Shown one piece after another: positions 1-8,635 of a DNA stretch of 64,000 bases. The position numbers were made by a program, and so were the translations under genes. Source of the stretch: Brevibacillus brevis (GTDB lineage: Bacteria > Bacillota > Bacilli > Brevibacillales > Brevibacillaceae); contig NZ_CP134050.1 in NCBI RefSeq assembly GCF_031583145.1, forward strand, positions 5,597,501 through 5,661,500, read 5' to 3'. Under the pieces are notes generated by a model. It did not search any database. It was not told the origin of the DNA and was given only the letters and a program-made list of their open reading frames with translations. How positions within the stretch are numbered: position 1 is the stretch's first letter; the number at the start of each line of letters is the position of its first letter.

Positions 1-648
1 AAAAATAATGAACAGGATAATAAACGAGGCGGAAACCGCAGTTGCGTCGCCAAAAATTCCTTCGGTGGTGACGTACATGTAGTTTGCAATGTCGCTCAGC
101 GTGTACCCCCGGTGTCCGAAGTCACCGGGCAAGTACGGGCCCACGTATGCGTACACGACAAATATGGCTGCCATCGCCGTCAGCTCCCAGCCGGCTACGC
201 GACGCGACGCTTCCAGCACGAGTATGCACGTAATCGTCGCAAACACGACATCCAGCATCGACGGGATCCCGCCCCGATTCACAATGTCCAGGTAATAGAT
301 GAAAATGTAACCTGCGGTGCCTAATGACAGGACGGCCAATACACCATCCAGCAAGGACAGCGTTTTGCGCGACGCCTTTTTCCAGCCAGGATAAAGGATA
401 AAGATCAGGCAGAGGACGATTGCGACATGCAGGGAACGATGCTTTAAGGTCACGAGCGGAACCGCATAGGCAGCGTACATGTGGTACAGGGCGAAAGCGA
501 CCGCAATAGCCGAAACCAGAACAGTCGGCCATTTCTTCGTAAAAACGCGGTATCCCGCTTCCTTGTCGTACTCCTGCAGGATGGCCTGCGCCTTGCTTTC
601 ATTGCTGCGGATCTCTTCTTCATTCGGCAGTTGATCGTGCGCGTTCAT
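1..648 (-). CDS. TRAP transporter fused permease, TAXI type (partial, 3' end beyond window)
   Basis: This is the membrane component of a tripartite ATP-independent (TRAP) uptake system, in which the small (4TM) and large (12TM) subunits are fused. Only the first 216 codons are present; the gene runs off the left edge. A soluble N-terminus of about 40 residues is followed by several hydrophobic segments (around 41-60, 73-88, 100-117, 128-145 and 150-170), and the motif EASRRVAGW is typical of the family. The ATG at 648 follows GAGAGGAAG and lies 7 bp beyond the stop of the DUF1850 gene, so both are in one operon with the binding protein. The substrate cannot be told from sequence. Confidence 0.9.
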   Translation of the reverse strand, partial: MNAHDQLPNEEEIRSNESKAQAILQEYDKEAGYRVFTKKWPTVLVSAIAVAFALYHMYAAYAVPLVTLKHRSLHVAIVLCLIFILYPGWKKASRKTLSLLDGVLAVLSLGTAGYIFIYYLDIVNRGGIPSMLDVVFATITCILVLEASRRVAGWELTAMAAIFVVYAYVGPYLPGDFGHRGYTLSDIANYMYVTTEGIFGDATAVSASFIILFIIF

Positions 649-655
649 TCACTCA

Positions 656-1162
656 TCACTTCCTCTCTTCCAATCCGTGTATATACAGGTACCACCAAGG
701 GTACCAACTGACGGACAGCTCCAGCGAGGTACCCAGCGGCAAAACTTCAGACAGCTTCCAACTGGCATTCCCCACCGTCAGCGTGTAATCGTCGCGCGTG
801 ATCAGGTACAAGACGGTATCTCGACGCTCATTCAATCCGGAGACGGTAATCCAGCCATTTTGAACAGTCACACGCACAGCTTTCCGATCGGGAAAGTCGG
901 CCGGGACACCTGCCCCGAACGAGCGGAAGGAGGTCTCGGACAGTTCCATTTGCGACAGGCCGGACAACCGATACGTTTCGCGCCATGGCGTCAATTCCAC
1001 GGAGTGAACCCACCCGACCGTAAACGTGTCCTGAAGACGCAGCGGCACTACGCCGATCACAGCCTGACGCTGAAAGTCGCGTAGCTGCAAATAAGGATGG
1101 GGCCCTGCCAGGATGAGCCCCACGATCAGCAGGAGGAATATACGAGCCAGCCATTTTTTCAT
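656..1162 (-). CDS. DUF1850 domain protein of TRAP operon
   Basis: This 168-aa protein has an N-terminal hydrophobic segment (residues 5-20), which could be a signal peptide or an anchor. The rest is a predicted extracytoplasmic beta-rich domain with the motif VGWVHSVELTPW near residue 49. Proteins of the DUF1850 family are usually encoded between the TAXI binding protein and the fused permease, exactly as here. Their function is not established; an accessory role in transport is an inference from position. It lies 56 bp downstream of the binding-protein gene and just before the permease start, with no terminator in between. Confidence 0.85.
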   Translation of the reverse strand: MKKWLARIFLLLIVGLILAGPHPYLQLRDFQRQAVIGVVPLRLQDTFTVGWVHSVELTPWRETYRLSGLSQMELSETSFRSFGAGVPADFPDRKAVRVTVQNGWITVSGLNERRDTVLYLITRDDYTLTVGNASWKLSEVLPLGTSLELSVSWYPWWYLYIHGLEERK

Positions 1163-1218
1163 GATGTACCCTCACCTCCTGCCTGTCCCCTCGAATCGTC
1201 CGCCCCTTGAAAGCCAGC

Positions 1219-2235
1219 CTAGTTCAAGGCGCCGACTTCCTTGTAGTATTTTTCTGCACCTGGATGAAGCGGAACGACGAGATTTTTCCCCGCTTCCTTC
1301 ACATCGATTTCATTGGCTGCGTTGTGCGCTGCCTTCAGCGCAGGCATTTCGTCGAAAAACGTCTTGGTCAGCTTGTAGACCTGATCGTCGGACAGGTCGC
1401 TCCTCACCAGCAAAATGTTGCGAATCGCGGCCGTCTGGATCGGCTGGTCGTTTTTATACAGGCCAGCCGGTATTTCCGCCGAGACGAAGAACGGGTACTG
1501 CTGCGCCATTTTGTCCACATCTTCTTTTTTGATCGGCACGATCTCGACGTCTTTGGTTGTACTAAGGTCAATGACGGTGGAGTTGGGCAGACCCGAAGTG
1601 ACAAAGGCGGCGTCTATCGTGTTGTTTTTGAGCTGTTCAATGGCCTCCGCATACGAGAGGTAGTCCGCTTTGATGTCGTCGTACGTGATGCCGTGACCGG
1701 CCAGCACCATGCGCGCATTGACTTCCACTCCGGAGTTCGGCGCTCCCACGCCGACGCGCTTGCCTTTCAGATCGGCGACGGACTTGATATTCCGATCCTT
1801 GAGCGTCACGATCTGCACGTAGTTCAAGTACAGACCCGCCATGGCCCGCAAATCCTTGATAGCCCCGCCCTCCTTGAAATTTTCCTGGCCGGCGTAGGCA
1901 AACGTCGTCACGTCCGACATGACAAATGCCACATCCGCTTTCTTCGCCTTGATCAGGTTGATATTTTCCACAGAGGCTCCCGTCGATTGCACGGATGCGT
2001 TGTAGCCCAGCTTGTCCTTGTAGATTTTGGCCATCGCGCCGCCAAGCGTGTAGTAAGGCCCGGAGCTTCCTCCAGTGGCGATCGTCAAAAATTTTTGCTC
2101 GGCTCCTCCGCCCGACGTCGCTTCCCCTCCTTGCGGCGCAGCTCCCGGCGCTGTTGCAGCCCCGCCACCACAAGCCGAAACGGTCAATACGAGCAATACA
2201 GATGACAGGACCGTCAGCATCTTTCTTTTCAACAC
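1219..2235 (-). CDS. TAXI-family TRAP transporter solute-binding lipoprotein
   Basis: This is the extracellular substrate receptor of the TRAP system, 338 aa. The N-terminus is a lipoprotein signal with lipobox LTVSAC, then a Gly/Ala/Pro-rich linker, then the TAXI domain beginning around residue 48 with FLTIATGGSSGPYYTLGG, a hallmark of the family. Conserved VGVGAPNSGVEV is at about residue 160. The start is GTG, 8 bp after GGGGG; the ATG five codons later is a possible alternative. It is the first gene of the operon and lies directly behind a sigma-54 promoter and a cre site. TAXI systems are reported to take up organic acids such as glutamate or dicarboxylates, but the ligand here is unknown. 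Confidence 0.93.
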   Translation of the reverse strand: MLKRKMLTVLSSVLLVLTVSACGGGAATAPGAAPQGGEATSGGGAEQKFLTIATGGSSGPYYTLGGAMAKIYKDKLGYNASVQSTGASVENINLIKAKKADVAFVMSDVTTFAYAGQENFKEGGAIKDLRAMAGLYLNYVQIVTLKDRNIKSVADLKGKRVGVGAPNSGVEVNARMVLAGHGITYDDIKADYLSYAEAIEQLKNNTIDAAFVTSGLPNSTVIDLSTTKDVEIVPIKKEDVDKMAQQYPFFVSAEIPAGLYKNDQPIQTAAIRNILLVRSDLSDDQVYKLTKTFFDEMPALKAAHNAANEIDVKEAGKNLVVPLHPGAEKYYKEVGALN

Positions 2236-2258
2236 CTTTCATTCCCCCTTTATGTTTC

Positions 2259-2272
2259 TGAAACCGCTTACA
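2259..2272 (-). promoter_or_regulatory. cre site (CcpA operator), perfect consensus match
   Basis: TGAAACCGCTTACA on the plus strand matches the Bacillus cre consensus TGWAANCGNTNWCA at every defined position. It lies between the sigma-54 promoter and the start codon, just past the expected transcription start. A CcpA roadblock giving carbon catabolite repression of the TRAP operon is the natural reading (inference). Confidence 0.75.
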
Positions 2273-2286
2273 ACATTTGCTGAAAA

Positions 2287-2303
2287 TGCAACTTCTGTGC
2301 CAA
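2287..2303 (-). promoter_or_regulatory. sigma-54 promoter (-24/-12) of TRAP operon
   Basis: Read on the minus strand, the site is TTGGCACAGAAGTTGCA, a full match to the sigma-54 consensus TTGGCACRNNNNTTGCW with the GG and GC dinucleotides correctly spaced. It lies about 50 bp upstream of the binding-protein start. The next gene encodes a sigma-54-dependent activator, which supports the assignment. Confidence 0.92.
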
Positions 2304-2353
2304 TTCCGAAGTGGAGGAAGCTACCCGTCATGTCGGCACCCGCCAATAAAAAT

Positions 2354-2393
2354 CCGGCAAAAAAATCCCCTTCCGTGAGGAAATTTTTGCCGG
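2354..2393 (-). terminator. Rho-independent terminator of sensor/regulator operon
   Basis: A long inverted repeat has outer arms CCGGCAAAAA/TTTTTGCCGG and an inner pairing around GGAAATT, followed on the minus strand by ATTTTTATT. It separates the response-regulator gene from the sigma-54 promoter of the TRAP operon. Confidence 0.75.
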
Positions 2394-2400
2394 TTCCCTT

Positions 2401-3768
2401 TTATTCCGTTTCCAAATACTGCTTCAGCTTTTGCCGCAGTCCCCGTTCGCTGATCCCCAGCTGATCGGCCGTTTTCTTGCGATGCCCCCCGTTTCTCTCC
2501 AACGCATGCAGGATGATCCTCCGTTCCGCTTCTTCCAAGGTAATGCCGCCCGGGATCGTCACGCCGTCCGGCTCAAGCGGACGTTCTTGTCCCTCTCGCT
2601 TGCTTCCGGTCAGGGCAGGCGGCAGGTCTTCTACCGTAATCAGCTCCCCTTGGGACAGCGCAACCGCGTACTCGACGATATTGGACAGTTCCCTGACATT
2701 CCCGGGGTACGAATAAGCGTACAGCCGTTTTTTGGCCTCGGGAGTAAAGGCTTTCTCCCGCTTCCCCATGCTCAGCGTGCATCTCTGCAAAAAGTAGTCG
2801 ATCAGAACCGCCACGTCCTCCATCCGCTCCCGCAGCGACGGCGTGCGAATCGGGATGACATTGAGGCGGTAAAAGAGATCTTCCCGAAAGGCTCCTCGGG
2901 CCACCTCCTCCTCCAATTGCCGGTTGGTCGCCGCGATGATGCGGATATCGACCTCTTTTGGCTCATAGCTGCCCAGCGGAGTCACGACTCTGTCCTGAAT
3001 GACCCGCAGCAGCTTTGCTTGCAACGAGAGCGGCAATTCTCCGATCTCGTCGAGAAAAACCGTGCCGCCGTGGGAGCGCTCGAACAACCCCTTCTTGCTT
3101 TGATAAGCGCCGGTAAACGCCCCCTTTTCGTGCCCGAACAGCTCGCTTTCCAGCAGAGGCTCGGGGATCGCCGCGCAGTTGATCACGGAAAAGGGAGCCG
3201 CAGCGCGATTGCCTTCGAAGTGGATGGCCCTCGCCACCAGTTCTTTGCCTGTCCCGCTTTCCCCCGTGATCAGGATGCTGGACGGTATATCCTTCACTTT
3301 TTCGATCAGTGCGAACAGTCTTCCCATGACAGGGCTCTTCCCGATGATTCCGGCGTACGACTGCTGCTGTTTGACGGCTTCGCTGAGCACTCGCACCTGT
3401 TTGTGCAAGGCTTGAAATTCCAGCGCCTTCGCCAGCAGCAGCTTGACCTCATCGACGTGCAGAGGCTTGGTCAAGTAATGGTACGCTCCGGCTTTGATCG
3501 CCTCCACCGACGATTCGATCGTTCCGTAGGCTGTCATCATGATGACGGTCAGCTCGGGCCGGACAGCCTTGAGCCGGGGCAACAACGCGAGCCCGCTCGT
3601 CTGTCCCAGGCTTTGGTCCAGCAGCACGCAATCGATTCGCTCTGCCTGAACCATTTCCAACGCCGCATGGGCATCCGTCGCTGTCCAAACCACGTAGTCG
3701 TCTTCAAGCGCAAACGAGAGCGATACGCAAATCGAGGGTTCATCATCGACAATCAACAAGTGCTTCAT
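2401..3768 (-). CDS. sigma-54-dependent response regulator (NtrC/DctD class)
   Basis: 455 aa with three domains: an N-terminal receiver (residues 3-115; acidic pocket D8/D9, phospho-acceptor D51, K101), a central AAA+ sigma-54 activation domain (Walker A GESGTGKE, the sigma-54-contacting loop GAFTGA, about 140-375), and a C-terminal Fis-type helix-turn-helix (about 420-452). The ATG at 3768 has AGGAGG six bases upstream, which is better than the in-frame TTG at 3786. It overlaps the end of the kinase gene, so the two are translationally coupled. The neighbouring sigma-54 promoter is the obvious target. The transport substrate or an analogue is probably the signal (inference). Confidence 0.95.
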   Translation of the reverse strand: MKHLLIVDDEPSICVSLSFALEDDYVVWTATDAHAALEMVQAERIDCVLLDQSLGQTSGLALLPRLKAVRPELTVIMMTAYGTIESSVEAIKAGAYHYLTKPLHVDEVKLLLAKALEFQALHKQVRVLSEAVKQQQSYAGIIGKSPVMGRLFALIEKVKDIPSSILITGESGTGKELVARAIHFEGNRAAAPFSVINCAAIPEPLLESELFGHEKGAFTGAYQSKKGLFERSHGGTVFLDEIGELPLSLQAKLLRVIQDRVVTPLGSYEPKEVDIRIIAATNRQLEEEVARGAFREDLFYRLNVIPIRTPSLRERMEDVAVLIDYFLQRCTLSMGKREKAFTPEAKKRLYAYSYPGNVRELSNIVEYAVALSQGELITVEDLPPALTGSKREGQERPLEPDGVTIPGGITLEEAERRIILHALERNGGHRKKTADQLGISERGLRQKLKQYLETE

Positions 3769-5686
3769 CGCTGGCCTCCTGTTCAAACCTCAAGGTAAAA
3801 GTCGTGCCCGACCGCTCGACGCTGCTCACTTCCAGGCGAGCCCCGTGCTCCCGCATAATCTTTTGGCTGACGTACAGGCCGAGGCCGATCCCTTGGGCTT
3901 TGTTCGTATAAAACGGCTCAAACAGCTTGTCCAGCTGCTCCGGCAAGATGCCTTCACCCGTGTCCGAAACCGCCAGCCACACTCCTTTGGCATCCGCACC
4001 CGCCTGGATGATCAGCCGTTTTTCCCTGCTGGCTCCCATCGCTTCCAGCGCGTTTAAGACCAGGTTGATCAACACTTGCTTGAGCCTGGCTCTATCCACT
4101 GCAATCGTCAGCTGTTCCGGCACATTCACCCGCACCGCGATTTGCTCGGTTTCCAATCGTCTGGCAAATAGGCCAAGAACGGAATCGACGAGCTCTTTCA
4201 CCCGGGTGTGCTGCATCTGGAGAGGTCTGGTGCGGGAATAATCCAGCAAATCCTCGAGAATCCGGTTCATCCGCTCCATTTCCTCGGGCATGTACCGGAG
4301 CATCTCTGTGCGAAAACGCGGGTCGTCTATCTTTTTCGGCAGCAGCTCGACGAAAGTCTTGATGGCTGTTAACGGATTGCGCAGCTCATGAGCGATCCCC
4401 GCCACCAGCTGTCCGAGCGCACGCAATTTCTCCTGGTCGACCAGCCGCGCTTGCATCCGTTTTTGTTCGGTCCGATCCTGCAAGGTGACGATCCACCCGA
4501 CATGCTCCTGTGCCGCATTGGAAAACGGCGCCATGTAAAAGTGGTACACTTGCTGCGCGTCCCGGTCCCAGTAAAACTCATCCTCGTACTGCCTGCGTCC
4601 GTCCGCCGCAGCCGCTTCCCACGGCAGCTGCGGCAAGACGGAGGCGATATGCCTGCCGATGGGATCGCCCCGCAGCGACAGCATCCGCACCGCGACCTGG
4701 TTGACCAGCGTGATATGCCCATGGACGTCGAGGGAAAGGATCGAGCTCTCCGTGTGGTCCAGAACTTTCCGCTGGAAGGCCAGGACATCCGCCAAAGCTC
4801 CCGTCTGCCTTCTGACCTCTGCCTGCAGCCGCTTATTCCACGTGTAAAAGGTGGCGAGGGAAATAATCCCCACTGCCAAGACGATGAGCAGTCCCGCTAC
4901 GACCTTGCGCCACCAGTCCGTGAGATGAGGGGAGTACGGCTCGAAAAATTTGCTGTACAGCCGGGTGTACGTCCCGTCGCGATACAGCTGATTCAACCCT
5001 TCATTGAGGGCCCCGATCAGCTCCCCATGCCCGTCTCGGACCGCGAAAGCGTAGTCGGTCGGATTGATCAGGCCGGATCGCATCGTAAAATCATCCCAGC
5101 GGTTTTCTTTTCGCAGCAGGTACTCAGCCGTCCAGCGATTGCCGATAAACGCGTCTGCCCTTCCGCGAAGGAGATTCGACAGCGCCTCCTGCTGGCTGAA
5201 GGAGACGATCATTTTGACTCTTCTGACACTTTCCAACAGATCCATGCTCGAATGCCCCCGCTGGACAGCCACCACTTTCTCCGACAATTGATTGAGTGTA
5301 TAGATGCCGCGATCGGTGGCAGGGACGAGAAGCACCTCCGACATGGTAAAAAACGATTCGCTGAAGTCGAACAGCTCATCGTACCGGCTCGTGTATTTCA
5401 TGCCGAGGAGCACATCAACTTCCCCGTTTCGGAGGGCATCCACTGCCTCCTCCCAGTCGAGCGGTACATACTCCAGCTCCCAGTTGTTGTGGCTGGCGAT
5501 GGCTTGGATCAGCTCGATGTTGAAGCCGGATATTTCTCCGTGTTCATCCACGGACGAAAAAGGGGGCAGCGCTTTGTCTAAAGCAACGCGCACGACTTTT
5601 TGTTCGGCTTGCGCAGCGACGGGAAACGAGCAAAGCAAGCAGCTGCAGATGACTAGCCATATCCACGATCTTTTCCGCATACCCAT
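3743..5686 (-). CDS. membrane sensor histidine kinase with extracellular SBP_bac_3 domain
   Basis: 647 aa. A signal peptide is followed by an extracytoplasmic periplasmic-binding-protein family 3 domain (about 30-245, KVVRVALDKALPPFSS at its start), a transmembrane helix (about 262-282), a PAS domain (about 305-400), then HisKA (phospho-acceptor histidine in GIAHELRNPLTA) and HATPase with N-box (NLVLNALEAM) and G-boxes (DTGEGI, GIGLGLYV). The start is ATG 5686 preceded by GGGGGGAAG; an upstream in-frame ATG at 5749 lacks a ribosome-binding site. It is coupled to the downstream sigma-54 activator. The sensor domain suggests direct detection of an amino acid or similar small ligand. Confidence 0.93.
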   Translation of the reverse strand: MGMRKRSWIWLVICSCLLCSFPVAAQAEQKVVRVALDKALPPFSSVDEHGEISGFNIELIQAIASHNNWELEYVPLDWEEAVDALRNGEVDVLLGMKYTSRYDELFDFSESFFTMSEVLLVPATDRGIYTLNQLSEKVVAVQRGHSSMDLLESVRRVKMIVSFSQQEALSNLLRGRADAFIGNRWTAEYLLRKENRWDDFTMRSGLINPTDYAFAVRDGHGELIGALNEGLNQLYRDGTYTRLYSKFFEPYSPHLTDWWRKVVAGLLIVLAVGIISLATFYTWNKRLQAEVRRQTGALADVLAFQRKVLDHTESSILSLDVHGHITLVNQVAVRMLSLRGDPIGRHIASVLPQLPWEAAAADGRRQYEDEFYWDRDAQQVYHFYMAPFSNAAQEHVGWIVTLQDRTEQKRMQARLVDQEKLRALGQLVAGIAHELRNPLTAIKTFVELLPKKIDDPRFRTEMLRYMPEEMERMNRILEDLLDYSRTRPLQMQHTRVKELVDSVLGLFARRLETEQIAVRVNVPEQLTIAVDRARLKQVLINLVLNALEAMGASREKRLIIQAGADAKGVWLAVSDTGEGILPEQLDKLFEPFYTNKAQGIGLGLYVSQKIMREHGARLEVSSVERSGTTFTLRFEQEASDEALVDCR

Positions 5687-5749
5687 GTCCACTCTTCCCC
5701 CCTTGTCCGAACTGGCCAGCTCACCGCTGCCCCAAACTGATCCTCGCAT

Positions 5750-5775
5750 AGAAAAGCCCCCCGCGGCGGCAGGGG
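5750..5775 (-). terminator. probable terminator after acetyltransferase gene
   Basis: On the minus strand a GC-rich hairpin (CCCCTGC-CGCC-GCGGGGG) is followed by CTTTTC, 10 bp after the GNAT stop codon. Confidence 0.55.
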
Positions 5776-5785
5776 ACGAAGGTTT

Positions 5786-6337
5786 TTACGCTTTGCCAAG
5801 AAACTCTTCCCGTAAGAGCCCCATCACGATCGTATCGTAATATTGGCCATCCACGTACTCGTTCTGACGCAGACGCCCTTCCAAGACGAAGCCGCATTTT
5901 TCATAAGCGCGGATCGCGCGCGTATTGCCGCTCCACGTATCCAACTGCACCCGGTTCAGATTCAGCTTGAGAAACAGAAATCGGAGCAAGACCTGAAGCG
6001 TATCGGTTCCGTACCCTTTGCTCCAGTAATTCTTATCCATGATAGCGATGCCGATGGTGGCAGTGCGCGTAATCGGATTGACATCGCGATAAGAGCAGCT
6101 GCCGATATGAACGCCTTCACGTGTATAAACCGAAAAATGCGATCGTTTTTCCGAAGCTTTTGGCTGAATATTCTCATCATACGCAGCGTACAACGTATCC
6201 AGCGAGACATTGCCGTAGGACGCCGCCGATGAACCCGCAGCCCATGTGACTGCCTCTTCATCGTTCCGCCAAACGTACTGTCTTTCCATATCTTCTCTGC
6301 TAACCGGCCGCAGTTCGACCAACTTTCCTGTATACAT
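5786..6337 (-). CDS. GNAT-family N-acetyltransferase
   Basis: 183 aa. It matches the RimJ/RimL-like branch of GNAT acetyltransferases, which move an acetyl group from acetyl-CoA to an amino group. The acetyl-CoA-binding stretch NYWSKGYGTDTLQVLLRF and the C-terminal NTRAIRAYEKCGFVLEGRLR are clear. The ATG at 6337 has AAGGAAG upstream, better than the ATG at 6370, which has none. The gene stands alone between two terminators. The acceptor substrate cannot be inferred. Confidence 0.85.
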   Translation of the reverse strand: MYTGKLVELRPVSREDMERQYVWRNDEEAVTWAAGSSAASYGNVSLDTLYAAYDENIQPKASEKRSHFSVYTREGVHIGSCSYRDVNPITRTATIGIAIMDKNYWSKGYGTDTLQVLLRFLFLKLNLNRVQLDTWSGNTRAIRAYEKCGFVLEGRLRQNEYVDGQYYDTIVMGLLREEFLGKA

Positions 6338-6448
6338 GCAGACTTCTTCCTTTCGATAGAGAATGAGCATATGCGTCGCGTCGAATGCATCTCTTTCTTT
6401 TCACCATGGTCACCACGCTCCTCGAAAGCAAGATGCCCTAATCATAAC

Positions 6449-6480
6449 AAAAAAGCCACTCTCTGGTAAAGAGAGCGGCC
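6449..6480 (-). terminator. Rho-independent terminator of his operon
   Basis: Minus-strand stem GCCGCTCTC/GAGAGTGGC with a short loop is followed by TTTTTTG, 16 bp after the hisIE stop codon. Confidence 0.85.
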
Positions 6481-6496
6481 TTCGCACGCAAAGCGG

Positions 6497-7141
6497 TCAG
6501 CGGCGGCTTTGGAGCTCAGCCAAGACCTGGTCCAGCGGCAGCTTTTGTTCCCGCAAGAGCACCAGCAGGTGGAAAATCAGGTCCGACGCTTCGTAGCGCA
6601 GTTCCTCGTGGCTGCGGTTTTTCGCGGCGATGATGACCTCAGCGGCTTCCTCGCCCACCTTTTTCAAAATTTTGTCGACGCCTTTTTCAAAGAGGTACGT
6701 CGTGTAGGAGCCTTCGGGGCGCTCTGCTTCCCTGGCGGCAATCAACTGCTCGAGCTCTCCGAGAATGGCAAAGCGATCGGCCTCCGATGAACCGGCAGTC
6801 TCCGCTGCTCCCTCCACCAGCTCCCCGGCAAAGCAGCTGTAAGCACCCGTGTGGCAGGCCGGACCGTTTGGTACCACCTGCACGACCAGGGCGTCACTGT
6901 CGCAGTCCGGGCGGATGGACACGATTCGCTGTGTATTTCCGGAAGTAGCGCCTTTATGCCACAGCTCCGCACGCGAACGGCTCCAGAACCACGTCTCCTT
7001 CGTCTCCAGCGATTTTTGCAGCGATTCCTTGTTCATGTACGCGAGCGTCAGCACTTCCTTGCTGACGGCATCCTGCACAATGGCGGGAATGAGGCCATTT
7101 TCGTCAAATTTCAATTGTTCCCACAGGGTCTCTGCTGTCAT
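6497..7141 (-). CDS. hisIE: bifunctional phosphoribosyl-AMP cyclohydrolase / phosphoribosyl-ATP pyrophosphatase
   Basis: 214 aa, carrying out steps 2 and 3 of histidine synthesis. The N-terminal HisI cyclohydrolase domain (1-110) shows WFWSRSRAELWHKGATSGN and the metal-binding DCDSDALV and CHTGAYSCF. The C-terminal HisE pyrophosphatase domain (about 120-210) shows KVGEEAAEVIIAAKN. It is the last gene of the his operon; its ATG overlaps the hisF stop codon as ATGA. Confidence 0.97.
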   Translation of the reverse strand: MTAETLWEQLKFDENGLIPAIVQDAVSKEVLTLAYMNKESLQKSLETKETWFWSRSRAELWHKGATSGNTQRIVSIRPDCDSDALVVQVVPNGPACHTGAYSCFAGELVEGAAETAGSSEADRFAILGELEQLIAAREAERPEGSYTTYLFEKGVDKILKKVGEEAAEVIIAAKNRSHEELRYEASDLIFHLLVLLREQKLPLDQVLAELQSRR

Positions 7142-7896
7142 GGCCGCACTACAACTCCTTTGGTCTGGAGATACTCTTTCACCGCTTGGATCGAGGTCTC
7201 CTCATAATGGAAAATGGATGCCGCCAAAGCCGCGTCCGCTTTTCCTTCTGTCAGCACATCGTAAAAATGCTCCCGGGCTCCCGCGCCGCCGGAGGCAATC
7301 ACCGGAATGCCTACCGACTCGGATACCCGTCTGGTCAGCTCGATGCCAAAGCCCTTCTTCTCGCCGTCGTCGTCCATGCTCGTCAGCAGGATTTCCCCCG
7401 CGCCCAATGCCTCGGCTTCCTGGGCCCATGCCACGACGTCTCTTCCCGTAGCATTGCGTCCGCCGTGGGTGTACACTTCCCAACGATCCCCACCCACGTT
7501 GCGGGCATCGATCGCGACGACGATACATTGCGATCCGAAAACAGTCGCCCCTTCGCCGATCAGCTCCGGCCTCAGCACGGCCGCTGTATTCAACGAGATC
7601 TTATCGGCTCCGGCCCGCAATATGCGCCTCATGTCATCGACGCTGTTGATTCCGCCGCCGACCGTAAACGGGATCGTGATGTTGGCAGCGGTGCGTTCAA
7701 TCACGTCCACCATCGTCTTGCGGCCCTCATGCGAAGCGGAAATGTCGAGAAATACCAGCTCGTCCGCCCGCTGCTCGCTGTATTTTTTGGCGAGCTCCAC
7801 CGGGTCTCCCGCATCGCGCAGCCCGACGAACTGTACGCCTTTTACGACCCGTCCGTCTTTTACGTCCAGGCAGGGAATGATTCGTTTTGCCAGCAT
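7138..7896 (-). CDS. hisF: imidazole glycerol phosphate synthase, cyclase subunit
   Basis: 252 aa (beta-alpha)8 barrel. It uses ammonia from HisH to convert PRFAR to imidazole glycerol phosphate and AICAR. The sequence opens LAKRIIPCLDVKDGRVVKG with the catalytic aspartate in LDV; the second catalytic aspartate is in LTSMDDDG. ATG 7896 is two bases past the hisA stop and about ten after GGGGGAG; the GTG at 7905 is a less likely start. Strong coupling to hisA and hisIE. Confidence 0.97.
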   Translation of the reverse strand: MLAKRIIPCLDVKDGRVVKGVQFVGLRDAGDPVELAKKYSEQRADELVFLDISASHEGRKTMVDVIERTAANITIPFTVGGGINSVDDMRRILRAGADKISLNTAAVLRPELIGEGATVFGSQCIVVAIDARNVGGDRWEVYTHGGRNATGRDVVAWAQEAEALGAGEILLTSMDDDGEKKGFGIELTRRVSESVGIPVIASGGAGAREHFYDVLTEGKADAALAASIFHYEETSIQAVKEYLQTKGVVVRP

Positions 7897-7897
7897 T

Positions 7898-8635
7898 TCA
7901 CACACGCTCCCCCATGCGATTCAGCGCCTCATCCAAGGAGAACGCCTCTGTATACAGGGCCTTTCCGACGATGGCACCGGAGACTCCGTCCTTTTCATGA
8001 GCGGACAGCGCAAGCAGATCGTCGAGGCTGCTGACTCCGCCGGATGCGATGACCGACTTGCCTGTGGCAATCGCCAAGGCCGTAATTTCCTCCACATTGG
8101 GGCCGGTCAGCGTGCCGTCCCTTGCGATGTCGGTGTAAATGAAGGTCTCCGCTCCGTACGACACCAGCCGTTTAGCCAGCTCCGTGGCGGATACATCCGT
8201 CGTGTTCAGCCAGCCGCGCGTAGCGACCATGCCGCTTCTGCAATCGAGTCCAATCGCGATTTTGTCCCCGTACGTCTCGAGAATGCGACGGGTAAACGGC
8301 TCGTCTTCGATGGCCGCCGTCCCGACGATGACCCTCGCTACCCCCGCTTGCAGGTAATCCGCGATCTGCTCCTCGGTCCGGATACCACCGCCCACCTGCA
8401 CGGGGACCGGGATGCTGCGGGCGATTTCCTTGATCAGCTCGGCATTGGCAGGCTTGCCTTCCTTCGCCCCGTCCAAATCGACCAGATGCACCCAGGAAGC
8501 GCCTTGCGCGACCCACCGCTTCGCCATTTCCACCGGAGAGTCGGCATACACCGTCTCCTGCTCGTAATCCCCCTGGAACAGCCGAACGCATTTTCCCCCG
8601 CGTATGTCAATGGCCGGATAAATGAGAAAGCTCAT
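7898..8635 (-). CDS. hisA: phosphoribosylformimino-AICAR phosphate isomerase
   Basis: 245 aa (beta-alpha)8 barrel that opens the ribose of ProFAR to give PRFAR. It starts MSFLIYPAIDIRGGKCVRLF, with the catalytic aspartate in AIDIRGG and the second in YTDIARDGTL. ATG 8635 overlaps the hisH stop codon as ATGA and follows GAGGGGG. The reading frame remains open far upstream inside hisH, but that extension is only the GC-rich opposite frame. Confidence 0.97.
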   Translation of the reverse strand: MSFLIYPAIDIRGGKCVRLFQGDYEQETVYADSPVEMAKRWVAQGASWVHLVDLDGAKEGKPANAELIKEIARSIPVPVQVGGGIRTEEQIADYLQAGVARVIVGTAAIEDEPFTRRILETYGDKIAIGLDCRSGMVATRGWLNTTDVSATELAKRLVSYGAETFIYTDIARDGTLTGPNVEEITALAIATGKSVIASGGVSSLDDLLALSAHEKDGVSGAIVGKALYTEAFSLDEALNRMGERV

